64,000 nucleotides of DNA from a bacterium (GTDB lineage: Bacteria; Patescibacteriota; Gracilibacteria; BD1-5; UBA6164): positions 62,001-126,000 of the forward strand of contig JAGXIW010000003.1 of assembly GCA_024635475.1 (NCBI GenBank), in the 5' to 3' direction. Below, in pieces: positions 11,399-23,431 of this stretch (position 1 is the first letter of the stretch; every line of letters begins with the position of its first letter). Under the pieces are notes generated by a model. That model made no database searches, was not told the DNA's origin, and saw nothing but the letters and a program-made list of their open reading frames with translations. The translations under genes and the position numbers were made by a program.

Positions 11399-13096
11399 AT
11401 GCAACGAGAAAAAATAGTAGAAACTAAAATCTGTAAACATTGTTCAGCAAGTTTTGATATTACAGACAAAGATTTAGAATTTTACCAAAAAATAAGTCCT
11501 ATTTTTAATTGAGAAAAATTCAATATCCCAGCACCAACTTTATGTCCAGATTGTAGACAACAAAGGAGATTTAGTTTTCGGAATGAAAGAAAACTTTATA
11601 AAAGAAAATGTGATGCAACTTGAGAAAATATAATTTCAATTTACTCACCCGATAAGCCTTATAAAATTTACAATCAAGACTTTTGGTGGAGTGATAAATG
11701 GGATCCTATGGATTATGGAATAGAATTTGATTTTAATAAGAGTTTCTTTGAACAATTTAATAATTTATTTAAAGAAGTTCCTAAAAGAGATGTAACAAAG
11801 TGAACAGCATTAGTAAATTGTCATTATGTAATTGGTATTTGAGATTGTTAAAATTGCTATTTATTATTTGATTCTTCAAATAGTGAGAACTGTTATTATT
11901 GAAATAGCTTGGATTTTTCTCAAAATTGTATCGATTGATACAATATGAAAGATTGCATTGATTGTTATGAATTAATAGATTGTATTAATTGTTATAAATG
12001 TTATCATGCTGAAAAATTACTTAATTGTAAAGATTGTCATTATTTATATAATTGTACTAATTGTACTAATTGTTTTTGATGTACAAATCTAGAAAATAAA
12101 TCATTTTATATATTTAATAAAGAATATACAAAAACAGTATATCATAAAAAAATTAATAATTTATTGGATAGTAAAGATTTTAAAAGCGAGTTTTATTTAT
12201 TCAACTTAAAATTTCCAAAAATAAGCAATACAATCATAAATTCAGAGAATGCATTGTGAGACCTTATTTATAATTCTAAAGATGTTTATGAGGGTTTTGA
12301 AATAAAAGATTCAAATAATGTAAGATATTCAACAAGAGCTTATAAAAATAATAATGATGCGGCTGATACTTTTAAAGTTATCTATAACTGTCAGAAGATA
12401 TATGAGTGTTGAGTAATATATAAAAACTGTTTTTGAACATATTTTTCTATTGATTGTTGGAGGGAATGTGAAAATATATTTTATTGTAGTGAATCTAAAG
12501 CAATAAAAAATTGTTTTTGATGTCATTGAATACATCATAAACAATACTGTATTCTGAATAAACAATATACTAAAGAAGAGTATGAGAAATTAATGCCGAA
12601 AATTATTGAACATATGAAAAAAACTTGAGAATGGTGAGAATTTTTCCCAAGTTCTATTTCTCCATTTGGATATAATGAAACTGTAGCAATGGAGTATTTT
12701 CCTATTTCAAAAGAAAAAGCATTAAAAGAAAATTTTAAATGGTCAGATTATGAAGCTCCATTTCCAAAAGTTTCTAAAATTATTCCTGCATCAAAACTTC
12801 CAGACAACATAAAAGACATTCCTGACGATATTTTAAATCGGGCAATTGAGTGTGAAGTTACAAAAAAACCATTTAAAATAATATCTCAGGAACTTGAATT
12901 TTATAGAAAACATAATTTATGAGTTCCAAGAAGACATCCTGATCAAAGACACTTAGATAGAATCGCTCTCAGAAATCCAAGAAAATTATTTGATAGAAAG
13001 TGTGATAAATGTGGAATAGATATAAAAACTACTTATTCTCCAAATAGATCTGAAATAGTTTATTGTGAAAGTTGTTATATGAAAGAATTTTATTAA
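11399..13096 (+). pseudogene. Type A cysteine-rich protein, copy 8, interrupted by an in-frame TAA
   Basis: The frame 11399-13096 would give 565 aa, but codon 151 (11849-11851) is TAA, a true stop in this code. Paralogs have Lys at the matching place (KNCY; here TGT-TAA-AAT-TGC), so one base change AAA to TAA explains it. Both sides are otherwise intact: N module with CKHC/CPDC/CDATG, both repeat blocks, caps GCTNLENKSFYIFNK and GCHGIHHKQYCILNK, and the C-terminal ribbon. It is a recent nonsense allele, or the stop is suppressed, or it is a sequencing error. Confidence 0.85.
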
Positions 13097-13116
13097 ATTA
13101 TTATTAAATATATATT

Positions 13117-13554
13117 ATGAAAAAATGAATTGATTATATATGAGTATGATGTTGAGTTTTAATAGTAAATGAAAAAGATGCAGTTATTCTTCTAAAAAGA
13201 ACAGATAAATGTACCGCTTGATGAGAATGAATGCGGACCAGACCTTGATGATCTATAAAATTTTGAGAAACTATTACTGAGGCATTGAAAAGAGAAACAA
13301 TGGAAGAACTCTGAGTTGAAATAGAATTATTTTGACCAATATTATATTTAGATGATATAAGAGAGGAAAATTGAAAAAAAATACATTGGAGTACTTGAGG
13401 TTCTTTTGGTAAAATAATTAAATGAACTGTAATTAATATGGAGCCAGAAAAACATGAAAAAATTGAATGGTTTAATATAAATGATTTACCAAAAAATGTT
13501 GCAAAATATACGATGCACTGAATAGAAGAATATAAAAAATATAAAAATATTTAA
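13117..13554 (+). CDS. Nudix hydrolase
   Basis: 145 aa, one small Nudix domain. The Nudix box G-x5-E-x7-RE-x2-EE-x-G is complete: GSIKFGE, then TITEALK, then RETMEELGV. Several of its glycines are UGA, strong evidence for UGA=Gly. These enzymes cleave a nucleoside diphosphate linked to another moiety, with Mg held by the box glutamates. The N-terminal strand (GVLIVNEKDAVILLKRTDKC) and MRTRPGGSIKFGE resemble NTP-cleaning or ADP-ribose-type members; the substrate cannot be told. It sits 20 nt after copy 8 and 10 nt before copy 10, so it is probably co-transcribed with the array. It is the best-identified enzyme inside the run. Confidence 0.92.
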
Positions 13555-13564
13555 TAATAAAATT

Positions 13565-15316
13565 ATGCAAGAAAAAGTTGTGGAAATAAAATTATGCAAA
13601 CATTGTAATTTAAGTTTTGATATTACAGACAAAGACTTAGAATTTTATGAAAAAGTTTCACCTGTTTTTTGATGACAAAAATACAATATTCCCTCTCCAG
13701 CTTTATGTCCAGATTGTAGACAACAAAGAAGACTTAGTTTTAGAAATGAAAGAAAATTATACAAAAGAAAATGTGATCTAACTTGAAAAAATATTATTTC
13801 AATTTATAGTCCTGATAAATCATATAAGGTATATGACAATGAAGCATGGTGGGGTGATAAATGGAATGCAATGGATTATGGAAAAGAATTTGATTTTTCT
13901 AAAAACTTTTTTGAACAGTTCAATGAACTTATGGTTAAAGTACCAGTAGCATCAATTATATCAAGTTATTGTGAAAACAGTGCTTATTGCAATTTTACAG
14001 CAAGTAGTAAAAATTGTTATTATGTTTTTGCTTGTAATTTAAGCGAAAATTGTTTATACTGAAGAAATATAAGAAGATGTAATAATTGTATGGATTGCTT
14101 ACAGATTATAGATTCTGAAAATTGTTATTGATTAACAATATGAGCATGAAATTATAATACTCATTTATCTTATCATGTTTTTTGATGTAGAGACTCAATG
14201 TATCTTTGGTATTGTGATGGTTGTAATAATTGCTTTTGTTCAACAAATTTAAAAAATAAAGAATATTATATTTTTAACAAACCACATTCAAAGGAAGAAT
14301 ACAATAATTTTATTAAAAATTTAAGTTCTTCAGATATATTAAAATATAAAAATGATTATGAAAAATTAATTAGCAAATCTGTTCATAGAAGTAAAAGTAT
14401 GTTAAATAATGACTGATTTTGTTCTGATGATTTTATAAGAAATTCAAGTAATGTATTAAACTCTTTCAACATTTCTGATAGTAATAACTTAAAATATTGT
14501 ACAGAACTAGAATCAACAAATGATTGTATTGATTGTGATATTTGAGTTTGAGAATGAAATACTTATTGTTATGAATCTACTGCAATACCAAGAAATAACA
14601 ATAAAAATATTTTTATTGTTATTTCTGTAGATTCGTCTAATATAATGTATTCATCATATTGTTATTGATGTTCTAATTTATTTGGATGTATATGACTTCG
14701 TGATAAATCCTATTGCATTTTAAATAAACAATATACAAAAGAACAATATGAGGAACTCGTACCAAAAATCATAGAACATATAATTGCATCGTGAGAATGG
14801 TGAGAATTTTTCCCTGGTTCTATTTCACCTTTTGGATATAATGAAACGATAGCAAATGAGTTTTTTCCAATAAGCCCTCCCCTAGCGCCTCCCTATCAAG
14901 GAGGGGAATTAGAAAAGGTCCCTCCCCTTATTAGGGGGAGGTTAGGAGGGGGCTTCAATTGGTCCACTTATGAAGCTCCATTTCCAAAAGTAGATAAAAT
15001 AATTTCTGCAAATAAACTTCCAGATGATATTTTTCAAATCCCGGACGATATACTTAATTGGGCTATTGAGTGTGAGGTTACAAAAAAACCATTTAAAATA
15101 ATATCTCAAGAACTTGAATTTTATAGAAAATATAATTTACCAATTCCAAAAAGACATCCTGACATTAGACACTTAGATAGAATGACTCTTAGAAATCCAA
15201 GAAGACTTTATGATAGAAAATGTGATAAGTGTTGAAAGGATATGAAAACTACTTATAATCCTGACAGATTAGAAATAGTTTATTGTGAAGAGTGTTATAA
15301 TAAAACTATGTATTAA
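13565..15316 (+). CDS. Type A cysteine-rich protein, copy 10, with a GC-rich in-frame palindrome
   Basis: 583 aa. N module VEIKLCKHC, LCPDCRQQRRLSF, then KCDLTGK. The repeat blocks end in CNNCFCSTNLKNKEYYIFNK and CIGLRDKSYCILNK. The hinge after IANEFFPI carries about 27 foreign residues (near 437-463, SPPLAPPYQGGELEKVPPLI then RGRLGGG) encoded by the palindrome at 14872-14955, after which FNWSTYEAPFPKVDK resumes in frame. The base composition of the insert is strikingly GC-rich against its surroundings. C-terminal ribbon CDKCGKDMKTTY / YCEECYNKTMY is intact. Confidence 0.9.
14872..14955. repeat. GC-rich palindromic element inserted in frame in copy 10
   Basis: The arms AAGCCCTCCCCTAGCGCCTC (start 14872) and GGAGGTTAGGAGGGGGCTT (end 14955) are imperfect inverted repeats; an inner GGAGGGGAAT/CCCTCCCCTT pair extends the fold. 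All reading in the host frame is open. It is unrelated to the element at 7664-7750 but occupies the same protein position. Confidence 0.85.
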
Positions 15317-15350
15317 ACTACTCTAGTACTTCGTAATCTTGATAAAGAAG
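15317..15350 (+). repeat. 3' flank repeat, second copy
   Basis: Near-copy of 11331-11364 (shared TACTTCGTAATCTTGATAAA), again directly after a type A gene ending NKTMY. Confidence 0.75.
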
Positions 15351-15386
15351 TATGAAAAAAAATTATTAATTTTTTATTTTTAAATA

Positions 15387-16883
15387 ATGGGTAATCTAGA
15401 TTATTGGCAAGATAAAATGAAAGAAAAAAGAAAGAAAACTCTTTTTAATGATTTTTTGAAAGAAGTAGTTAGTTGGTATCCACTTATTTTGAGTAAAAAT
15501 AATTGAATTATTTCTCGTTATCCAAATACACCTAGAATAAAATGAATTTTAAATTATGCGGATTTTGACAAATTAAGAGATTCATTAACAAATAAAGGTA
15601 TAAAATACAATTTTGAATTAGATTTTTTTCAAAACTACCTCACATTATTTAAATCAATTGATCTACCTTCTGTCATTAGTTATGCTGGAAATGAAAATGC
15701 CTGATTTGCTGATACTGTATTAAATTCAAAAAATATATATTTAAGTTCGGCTGTTATTCAAAATTGTGAAAATGTCTTGTATTCTTTCAATGTAAAAGAA
15801 AATTCAAATAATGTTTTAAATAGTGTTAATATTATTGATGGTTGTGAAAATATATATCTATCTAGTTGAGTCATTAAGTGATTTAATATTTTTTATTCTA
15901 GATATATTTTTAATTCAAATAATATATGGTTTTCAAGAAATTTAATAGGATGCAGTGAATGTATATTTTGTGAAAATCTTGAGAATAAATCATATTGTAT
16001 AAATAATCAAGAATTACAAAAAGAAGAATATTTTACAAAAAAATCTCAAATATTATCTCAAAAAAAAGAATTTTTAAATCGGTATAAAAAATCATCTATT
16101 GCTTGAATAAATGTTTGAAGTCAAAATATAAAGTGACATTTTATATTTTTTTCTGAAAATGTAGAAAATTGATATTTTGCTTATCAGATTAAAAACTGAA
16201 GAAATGTTATACTTTGGTGATGAACAAAAGATAATGAAAATGTTTATGATGTATTCACTTGATGATCAGTATGAAATGTTGATTTATATTGAATAACTTG
16301 AGCTTGAGCAAATTCTTCAAATCTTTATAATTCGGCTCATATTGTAGGTAGTTCAAATTTATATCACTGCTATTTTTTAGAAAATTGTTCTTTTTGTATT
16401 TGATGTATTTGACTTAGAAATAAATCGTATTGTATTTTAAATAAAGAGTATTCAAAACAAGATTGGGAAAATTTGGCTGATAAAATATTTACTCAAATGG
16501 AATCTGATTGAATACTTTGAGATTTTTTTCCTTGAAATCTAAATCCATTTTATTTCAATGATACAATGGCTAATGTTGTTTGAAATTTTACAAAAGAAGA
16601 AGTTGTTGCAAATTGATATTTGTGGAGAGACTCTGAAGTAAAAGTTGATATAGCAGATTGAGCTAAAATTATAAAAATAAGTGATTTAAATGATTATGAG
16701 TGATATGATAAAGATTGAAATTGGCAAATAAATTCTGAAATCTTAAAAAAAGTAATAATTGACTCTAACTGACATTATTATAAAATAGTACCAATGGAGT
16801 ATGATTTCTTAAAAAAACATAATCTACCACTTCCTGAAATTCACTGGTTGGATAGGATAAAACTTGGATTTAAATTTGATTAA
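15387..16883 (+). CDS. Type B cysteine-rich repeat protein, copy 11
   Basis: 498 aa, the longest type B. N terminus MGNLDYWQDKMKEKRKKTLF. Repeats NCENVLYSFNVKE, NSNNVLNSVNI, NSNNIWFSRNL; caps CSECIFC/ENKSYCINN and CSFCIGCIGLRNKSYCILNK. The C-terminal region carries an extra acidic segment (DLNDYEGYDKDGNWQINSEI) also seen in modified form in copies 13 and 15, which defines a B subgroup. It ends HWLDRIKLGFKFD. It lies 70 nt after copy 10 (beyond the flank repeat) and 13 nt before copy 12. Confidence 0.88.
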
Positions 16884-16896
16884 TAATCATAAAATT

Positions 16897-18594
16897 ATGG
16901 CTGAAAAAATTATTAAAACAAAAATTTGTAAACATTGTAATTCAAATTTTGATATTACAGACACAGACTTAGAATTTTATGAAAAGGTTTCACCTATTTT
17001 TTGATGACAAAAATACGATATCCCCACCCCAACTTTATGTCCAGATTGCAGGCAACAAAGAAGACTTAGTTTTAGAAATGAAAGAAAATTATACAAAAGA
17101 AAATGTGATATAACTGGGAAAGATATAATTTCAATGTATTCACCAGATAAACAATATAAAGTGTATAATCAGGATTTTTGGTGGAGTGATAAATGGAATG
17201 CTATGGATTATGGAAGAGATTTTGATTTTAGTAAGAGTTTTTTTGAGCAGTTTGAGGAATTAATGAAAGATGTACCATTGCAAAACTTAAATAATAAATT
17301 ATTGGAGGATTGTAATTATGTCAATGATTGTATTTCATGTAAATGATGTTATCTAACTTTTAATTCTATTCATTCTGAAGATTCAATGTACTCATATATT
17401 TTGAGGAATTGAGCAGATTGTGTTGATACAGACTTTTGTGATAAATGCTTTAATTCTTATAATTTAATTGAATGTTGATGAAATTCACATTATTTATTTT
17501 ACTCAGCAAAGTCTTCAAAATGTTTAAATTCATATTTTTTATTTAATTGTTTTAAGTGTGAAAATTGTATTTGTTGCTCAAATCTAGTTGATAAAAAATA
17601 TTATATTTTTAATGAAAAATATTCACCTGAATCTTATGAAAAAAAGAAAAATGAATTATTTGAAAAATGATTTTCTTGATTAATTGATGAGTACAAAAAA
17701 CTTGTGAATAAATCATTTACAAGACATATGTTTTGATATTCAAATGAAAATGTATCTTGAGATAATATTTTTTTTAGTAAAAACTGTGATGAATGTTATG
17801 ATTCAAATCATTTGGAGGATTGTAAATATATTTATACAGCTATGAAAATAAAAAGTTCACAAGATATTTATCTATTTTGAAATAATTTAGAATTGTCTTA
17901 TGATTCTGTTTTTGTTTGAGAAAACTCTTATAAAATAATTTTTTCTTACTGATGTAGTGTAAATTGTTACAATCTACTATATTGTTATAATCTTACATGA
18001 TCTTCAAACTGTTTCTGATGTATCTGACTTCGTGATAAATCCTATTGCATACTAAACAAACAATATACAAAAGAAAAATATGAAATACTTGTTCCCAAAA
18101 TCATACAACATATGATGAAAACTTGAGAGTGGTGAGAATTTTTTCCTAGTTCTCTTTCTCCTTTTGGGTATAATGAAACTGTTGCAATTGAATATTTTCC
18201 TATTTCAAAAGAAAATGCAATAAAAGAAAATTTCAACTGGTCTACTTATGAACCACCTTTTCCAAAAGTTGATAAAATAATTCCTGCAAATATGCTTCCG
18301 GATAATATAAAAAATATTCCTGATGATATACTTAATCGGGCAATAGAATGCGAAGCTACAAAAAAACCTTTTAAAATAATATCTCAAGAACTAGAATTTT
18401 ATAGAAAACATAATTTACCAATTCCAACAAGACACCCAGACCTTAGACATCTAGATAGAATGGCTCTTAGAAATCCTAGAAAGTTATTTAATAGAAAGTG
18501 TGATAAATGTGGTATTGATATAAAAACTACTTATTCTCCAGATAGAAATGAAATAGTTTATTGTGAAAGTTGTTATGAAAAGTCAGTTTATTAA
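16897..18594 (+). CDS. Type A cysteine-rich protein, copy 12
   Basis: 565 aa. N module KICKHC, LCPDCRQQRR, CDITGK, NQDFWWSDKWNAMDYG. The first block ends CENCICCSNLVDKKYYIFN, the second SSNCFGCIGLRDKSYCILNK. The C-terminal module has NPRKLFNRKCDKCGIDIKTT but ends in YCESCYEKSVY. A hairpin terminator (18634-18671) lies just downstream, so this gene may close one transcription unit of the array. Confidence 0.9.
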
Positions 18595-18633
18595 ATTACT
18601 CTTATTTTTGTCCTTTTTAAACAAAAATTGATT

Positions 18634-18679
18634 TTAAGCACTAATTAATTATATTATTGATTAGTGCTTAACTTTTATT
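18634..18679 (+). terminator. Hairpin terminator after copy 12
   Basis: A perfect 12-bp stem, TTAAGCACTAAT (18634-18645) with ATTAGTGCTTAA (18660-18671), is followed by a short T-rich stretch ending at 18679. The region between copies 12 and 13 (18595-18687) is the widest gap between adjacent A and B genes. The T tract is imperfect. Confidence 0.6.
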
Positions 18680-18687
18680 ATAACAGT

Positions 18688-20178
18688 ATGACAAATTTGC
18701 AATTTTGGGAAGAAAAAATGAAAGAAAAAAGAAAAAAAACTCCTTTTCGTGAATATTTAAAAACAATAGTTTCTCTAAGAACTCTTAATCTATATAAAAA
18801 TAATTGATTCACAAGTGTTTATCCACCAAATATAAACAAAGTAAAAATTTATTCTCATAAAGAATTTGATGATAATAGGGATAATTTAATAAATTATTGA
18901 ATAAACTATGATTTTGAGAAAAACTTTTTTGATAATTTTAAAATCTTATCTTTTCCCATAAATTTAGCTCCTACTGTTCTTTTTTGAGAATGTGAAAATG
19001 CAAATTTCACAGACCAAACAGCAAATGTAAAAAACTGTTATTTAAGTTTTGTGGTTATTGGTTGATGTGAAAGTGTATTTTATAGTTTTTCTGTAAAAGA
19101 AAATTCTATAAATATTTTTAATAGTGTTATGGTATGGGATAATTGTGAAAATATTTATTTTAGTAATGGAATAATAAAAACTTTTTATACTTTTTATTCA
19201 AAACATATAATAAATTCAGCAAATATTTGGTTTTCAAATAATTTAATTTGATGTCAAGAATGTATATTTTGTAATGATTTAGAAAATCAATCTTATTGTA
19301 TAAATAATAAAAAATTAAGTAAAGAAAATTACTTTTTAGAAAAGTCTAAAATCTTAAAAGATAAAGAAAATTTTTTATCTTATCATAATAATCTAAATGT
19401 AAAATGAAAAAATTATGGAAGTAACAATGTAAATGGAATATTTAATATACAATGTGAAAATGTAGAAAATTGAGCTAATAATTATCAGATCAAAAATAGT
19501 AGAAATGTGATGTTTATAGGATGAAAAGATGCTTGAGAAAATATTTATGATTGTTTTACAAATACTCCTTATGAGACAGACATTTATTGAGTTTTTTCAA
19601 CATGATTTTGAAGTAATATTTATAATTCTTATCAAGTAGCTTCAAGTTCTAATATTTTTTATTCTTGTATCCTTGAAAATTGTTCCTTCTGCCTATGATG
19701 TATCTGATTAAAAAATAAACAATTTTGTATATTAAATAAACAGTATTCAAAAGAAGAATGGTATGAACTTGCAAATAAGATATTTGCACAAATGGAATCT
19801 GATTGAATGCTTTGAGATTTTTTTCCTTGAGAATTAAATCCATTTTATTTCAATGATACAATGGCTTACTTGATTGATGATAGTTTTACAAAAGAAGAAG
19901 TGGAAAAAGATTGATTTATGTGGAGAGAAGAAAATATAAAAGTAGATATTCCTGAATGAGTAGATATAATTTATGAATCATCACTACAAAATTACCAGTG
20001 ATATGACTCAAATTGAATTTGGCAAATAAATCCTGAAATATTAAAAAAAGTAATAGTCGATAAAAATTGAAATTATTATAGAATTATTAAAATGGAATAT
20101 GATTTTTTGGTTAAACATTCTTTGCCATTACCTGAAATACATTGGCTTGATAGAATAAAATTGTGATTTAAATTTTAA
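18688..20178 (+). CDS. Type B cysteine-rich repeat protein, copy 13
   Basis: 496 aa. MTNLQFWEEKMKEKRKKTPF N terminus. Repeats NCYLSFVVIGG, NCENIYFSNGI, NSANIWFSNNL; caps CQECIFC/ENQSYCINNK and CSFCLGCIGLKNKQFCILNK. A subgroup segment, YQGYDSNGIWQINPEILKK, precedes NYYRIIKMEYDFLVKHSLPL. It lies just after the hairpin at 18634-18671, with TATTAT 5-10 nt upstream of ATG, so it might have its own start or be read through. Copy 14 follows after 12 nt. Confidence 0.88.
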
Positions 20179-20190
20179 TTAGGATAATTT

Positions 20191-21897
20191 ATGCAATGAG
20201 AAAAAGTAGTTGAAACAAAAATTTGTAAACACTGTCAAACAAGTTTTTTAATCACAGATAAAGACCTTGAATTTTACCAAAAAGTTTCACCTATTTTTAA
20301 TTGAGTAAAATATCCTATTCCTGCTCCTACTTTATGTCCAGATTGTAGGCAACAAAGAAGAGCTTCATGGAGAAATGAGTTTAAATATTATTCAAGGAAA
20401 TGTGATAAATGTGAAAAAAATCTTATATCAGTACATAATCATCTTGTAAATTTTCCAGTTTTTTGTCAAAAATGTTGGTGGTGAGATAATGATAGTGACT
20501 TAAATTATTGAAGAGATTTTGATTTTACTCGTCCTTTTTTCGAACAATTCAATGATTTACAAAATAATGTTCCTAAAATTAGCATGATTAATGATGATTG
20601 AATAAATAGCGAGAACTCTGAGTACTGTTATAATTTTTCTTATTGAAAAAATAATTATTTGATAACAACCGCTTGGCATGCCGAAGATTCTATGTACTGC
20701 CAATACTGATGATATTTTAAATATAATATTGATTGCAATCTCATATTTAACTCAGAAATAGCTTATGAATGTATGTGATGAGGAAATATATATAATTGTT
20801 TCTTTGTCCAAGATTCAAATGATTGTAATAACTGCTTTTTATGAATTGATTTAAAATGATGTTCTGATTGTTTCTGATGCATAGGATTAAGAAACAAGAA
20901 ATATCATATATTTAATAAAAAATATACAGAAATTGATTATAAAATAAAAATTAAAGATTATTTTCAGTGATCATATAATAAATTACAAACTTTAAAAAAA
21001 GAGTTTTATGACTTTTCTCTAAAATATCCTCATATAGCTACACATCAAAATAACTGTACAAATTGTATTGGAGATAGACTAAATAATTGTAAAAATGTTT
21101 TAGGAAACAATATTTATAGTTGAGAAAATTGTAAATATTATTGGTGAGGTGCTGATAATCCTAGAACAAGCTATGATATCTTAATCTGATGAAATCATGA
21201 TTTATGATATGAATCAATTGTTCCAGATAATACTTATCAGGCATGTTTTACAAATTATTGTTTTAAGAGTAAATTTGTTTTCTACTCTGATAATTGTTTT
21301 AATTGTTTAAATATTTTCTGATGCATCTGACTTCGTGATAAATCCTATTGCATTCTGAACAAACAATACTCAAAAGAACAATATGAAGAACTAGTTCCAA
21401 AAATCATAGAACATATGAAAAAAACATGAGAATGGTGAGAATTTTTCCCTAGTTCTATTTCACCATTTTGATACAATGAAACAGTAGCAATGGAGTATTT
21501 TCCTATTTCAAATGAAAAAGCATTAAAAGAAGATTTCAATTGGTCCACTTACGAAGTCCCATTTCCAAAAGTTTCTAAAATTATTCCTGCATCAAAACTT
21601 CCTGATAATATTTCAGATATTCCTGAAGATATATTAAATCGGGCAATTGAGTGTGAGGTTACAAAAAAACCATTTAAAATAATAGCTCAAGAACTTGAAT
21701 TTTATAGAAAACATAATTTACCTGTTCCAAGAAGACATCCAAATCAAAGACATCTTGATAGAATGACTCTTAGAAATCCTAGAAAATTATTTACGAGAAT
21801 TTGTGATAAGTGTAGTATTGATATAGAAACTACTTATTCTCTAGATAAAAGTGAAATAGTTTATTGTGAAGAGTGTTATAATAAAGAAGTTTATTAA
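20191..21897 (+). CDS. Type A cysteine-rich protein, copy 14 (complete second zinc knuckle)
   Basis: 568 aa, opening Met-Gln-UGA. The second zinc site is complete: KCDKCEKNLISVHNH followed by FCQKCWWGD, unlike the CDATGK form. The first block is glycine/UGA-rich (CQYGGYFKYNID, CMGGGNIYNC). Caps are GCIGLRNKKYHIFNK and GCIGLRDKSYCILNK. C-terminal module RHLDRMTLRNPRKLF, ICDKCSIDIETTY, YCEECYNKEVY. Like copies 3 and 23 it may show the ancestral form of the N-terminal module. Confidence 0.9.
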
Positions 21898-21919
21898 AAA
21901 TAATATAATATTTAAATAT

Positions 21920-23407
21920 ATGTCAGATTTACAATTTTGGGAAGATAAAATGAAAGAAAAAAGAAAGAAAACTCCTTGGATAGATTTTGTAAAAGAAATA
22001 GCTTCTTTTTCACCTATAGTCTTTTATAAAATAGATTGACTTGTTTCAAGATACCCAGTTTCAGATAGACAAAAAATTTGTTCTATAAAAGATTTTGATG
22101 AAAATCATGATAAATTATGTGACTTTTGATTTGACTATGATTTTTCTAAACCTTTTTTTGAAAATTATAAAAATTTATCATTAAAAATTAAACTTCCAAA
22201 TATATTTCATTATGCTATAAATGAAAATTGTGATTTTGCAGAAATAGCCTTAAATTCAAAAGACTCTTACTTGAGCCATATAACTGCTTATAGTGAAAAT
22301 GTCTTGTATAGTTATAGAACCGTGGAATCTAGAAATGTCTTAAATTCCATAAATGTTTTAGATAATTGTGAAACAATTTATTTTTCTAGATGAGTTATTA
22401 ATTCTTTTAACATTTTTTACTCAAATTATATAAAAAATTGTAATAATATCTGGTTTAGTAGTAATTTGATTTGATGTAACGAGTGTATTTTTTGTGATAA
22501 TTTAGATAATGTCTCATATTACATAAATAATACAAAATATGATAAAAACGAATATTTTGAAGAAAAAAAGAAAATATTGAATGATAAGAATAATTATTTA
22601 AATAACTTAAATAATCTAAATAAAGCTGGAACTAATTTTTGAAGTAAAGATGTAAAATGAAATTTTATAATTAATTCAGAAAATATTGAAAATTGATGTT
22701 ATATATATGATATGGAAAAATTAAGAAATGCTATTTTTATTTGATCAACTAATCATTGAGCAAATATATATGATGCTATTTCAGCTGGAACATGATGATG
22801 AGACGACATTTATTGAAGTTATTCTACTTGAATATCTCATAATATTTATTGTAGTTTATTTACTGCAAGTACTTCTAAAGTTTATTATTGTAATTATTTA
22901 CAAAATTGCTCATTTTGTATCTGATGTATTTGACTAAAAAATAAACAATTTTGCATATTAAATAAACAATATCCAAAAGAAGAATGGTATGAACTTGCAG
23001 ATAAGATATTTGCACAAATGGACTTTGATTGAATACTTTGAGATTTTTTTCCATGAGAATTAAATCCATTTTATTTCAATGATACGATGGCTTACTTGAT
23101 TGATGATAGTTTTACAAAAGAAGAGGTGGAAAAAGATTGATATATGTGGAGGGAAGAAAATATAAAAATAGATATTCCTGAATGAGTAGAAATTATAGAA
23201 ACAAAAGATTTAAATAATTATCAGGGTTATAATAAAGTTTGAATTTGGAAAATAAATCCTGAAATATTAAAAAAAGTAATAGTCGATAAAAATTGAAATT
23301 ATTATAAAATTGTAAAAATGGAATATGATTTTTTATTGAAACATTCTTTACCATTGCCAGAAATACATTGGCTTGAAAGAATTAAATTAGGGTTTAAATT
23401 CAAATAA
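21920..23407 (+). CDS. Type B cysteine-rich repeat protein, copy 15
   Basis: 495 aa. MSDLQFWEDKMKEKRKKTPW N terminus, shared closely with copy 16 (both continue IDFVKEI). Repeats NCETIYFSRGV, NCNNIWFSSNL; caps CNECIFCDNLDNVSYYINN and CSFCIGCIGLKNKQFCILNK. The NYQGYNKVGIWKINPEI segment places it with copies 11 and 13. It ends HWLERIKLGFKFK. Copy 16, a second type B, follows after 24 nt, suggesting a local B-B duplication. Confidence 0.87.
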
Positions 23408-23431
23408 ATTAATTTATAATTCAAAAACCTT

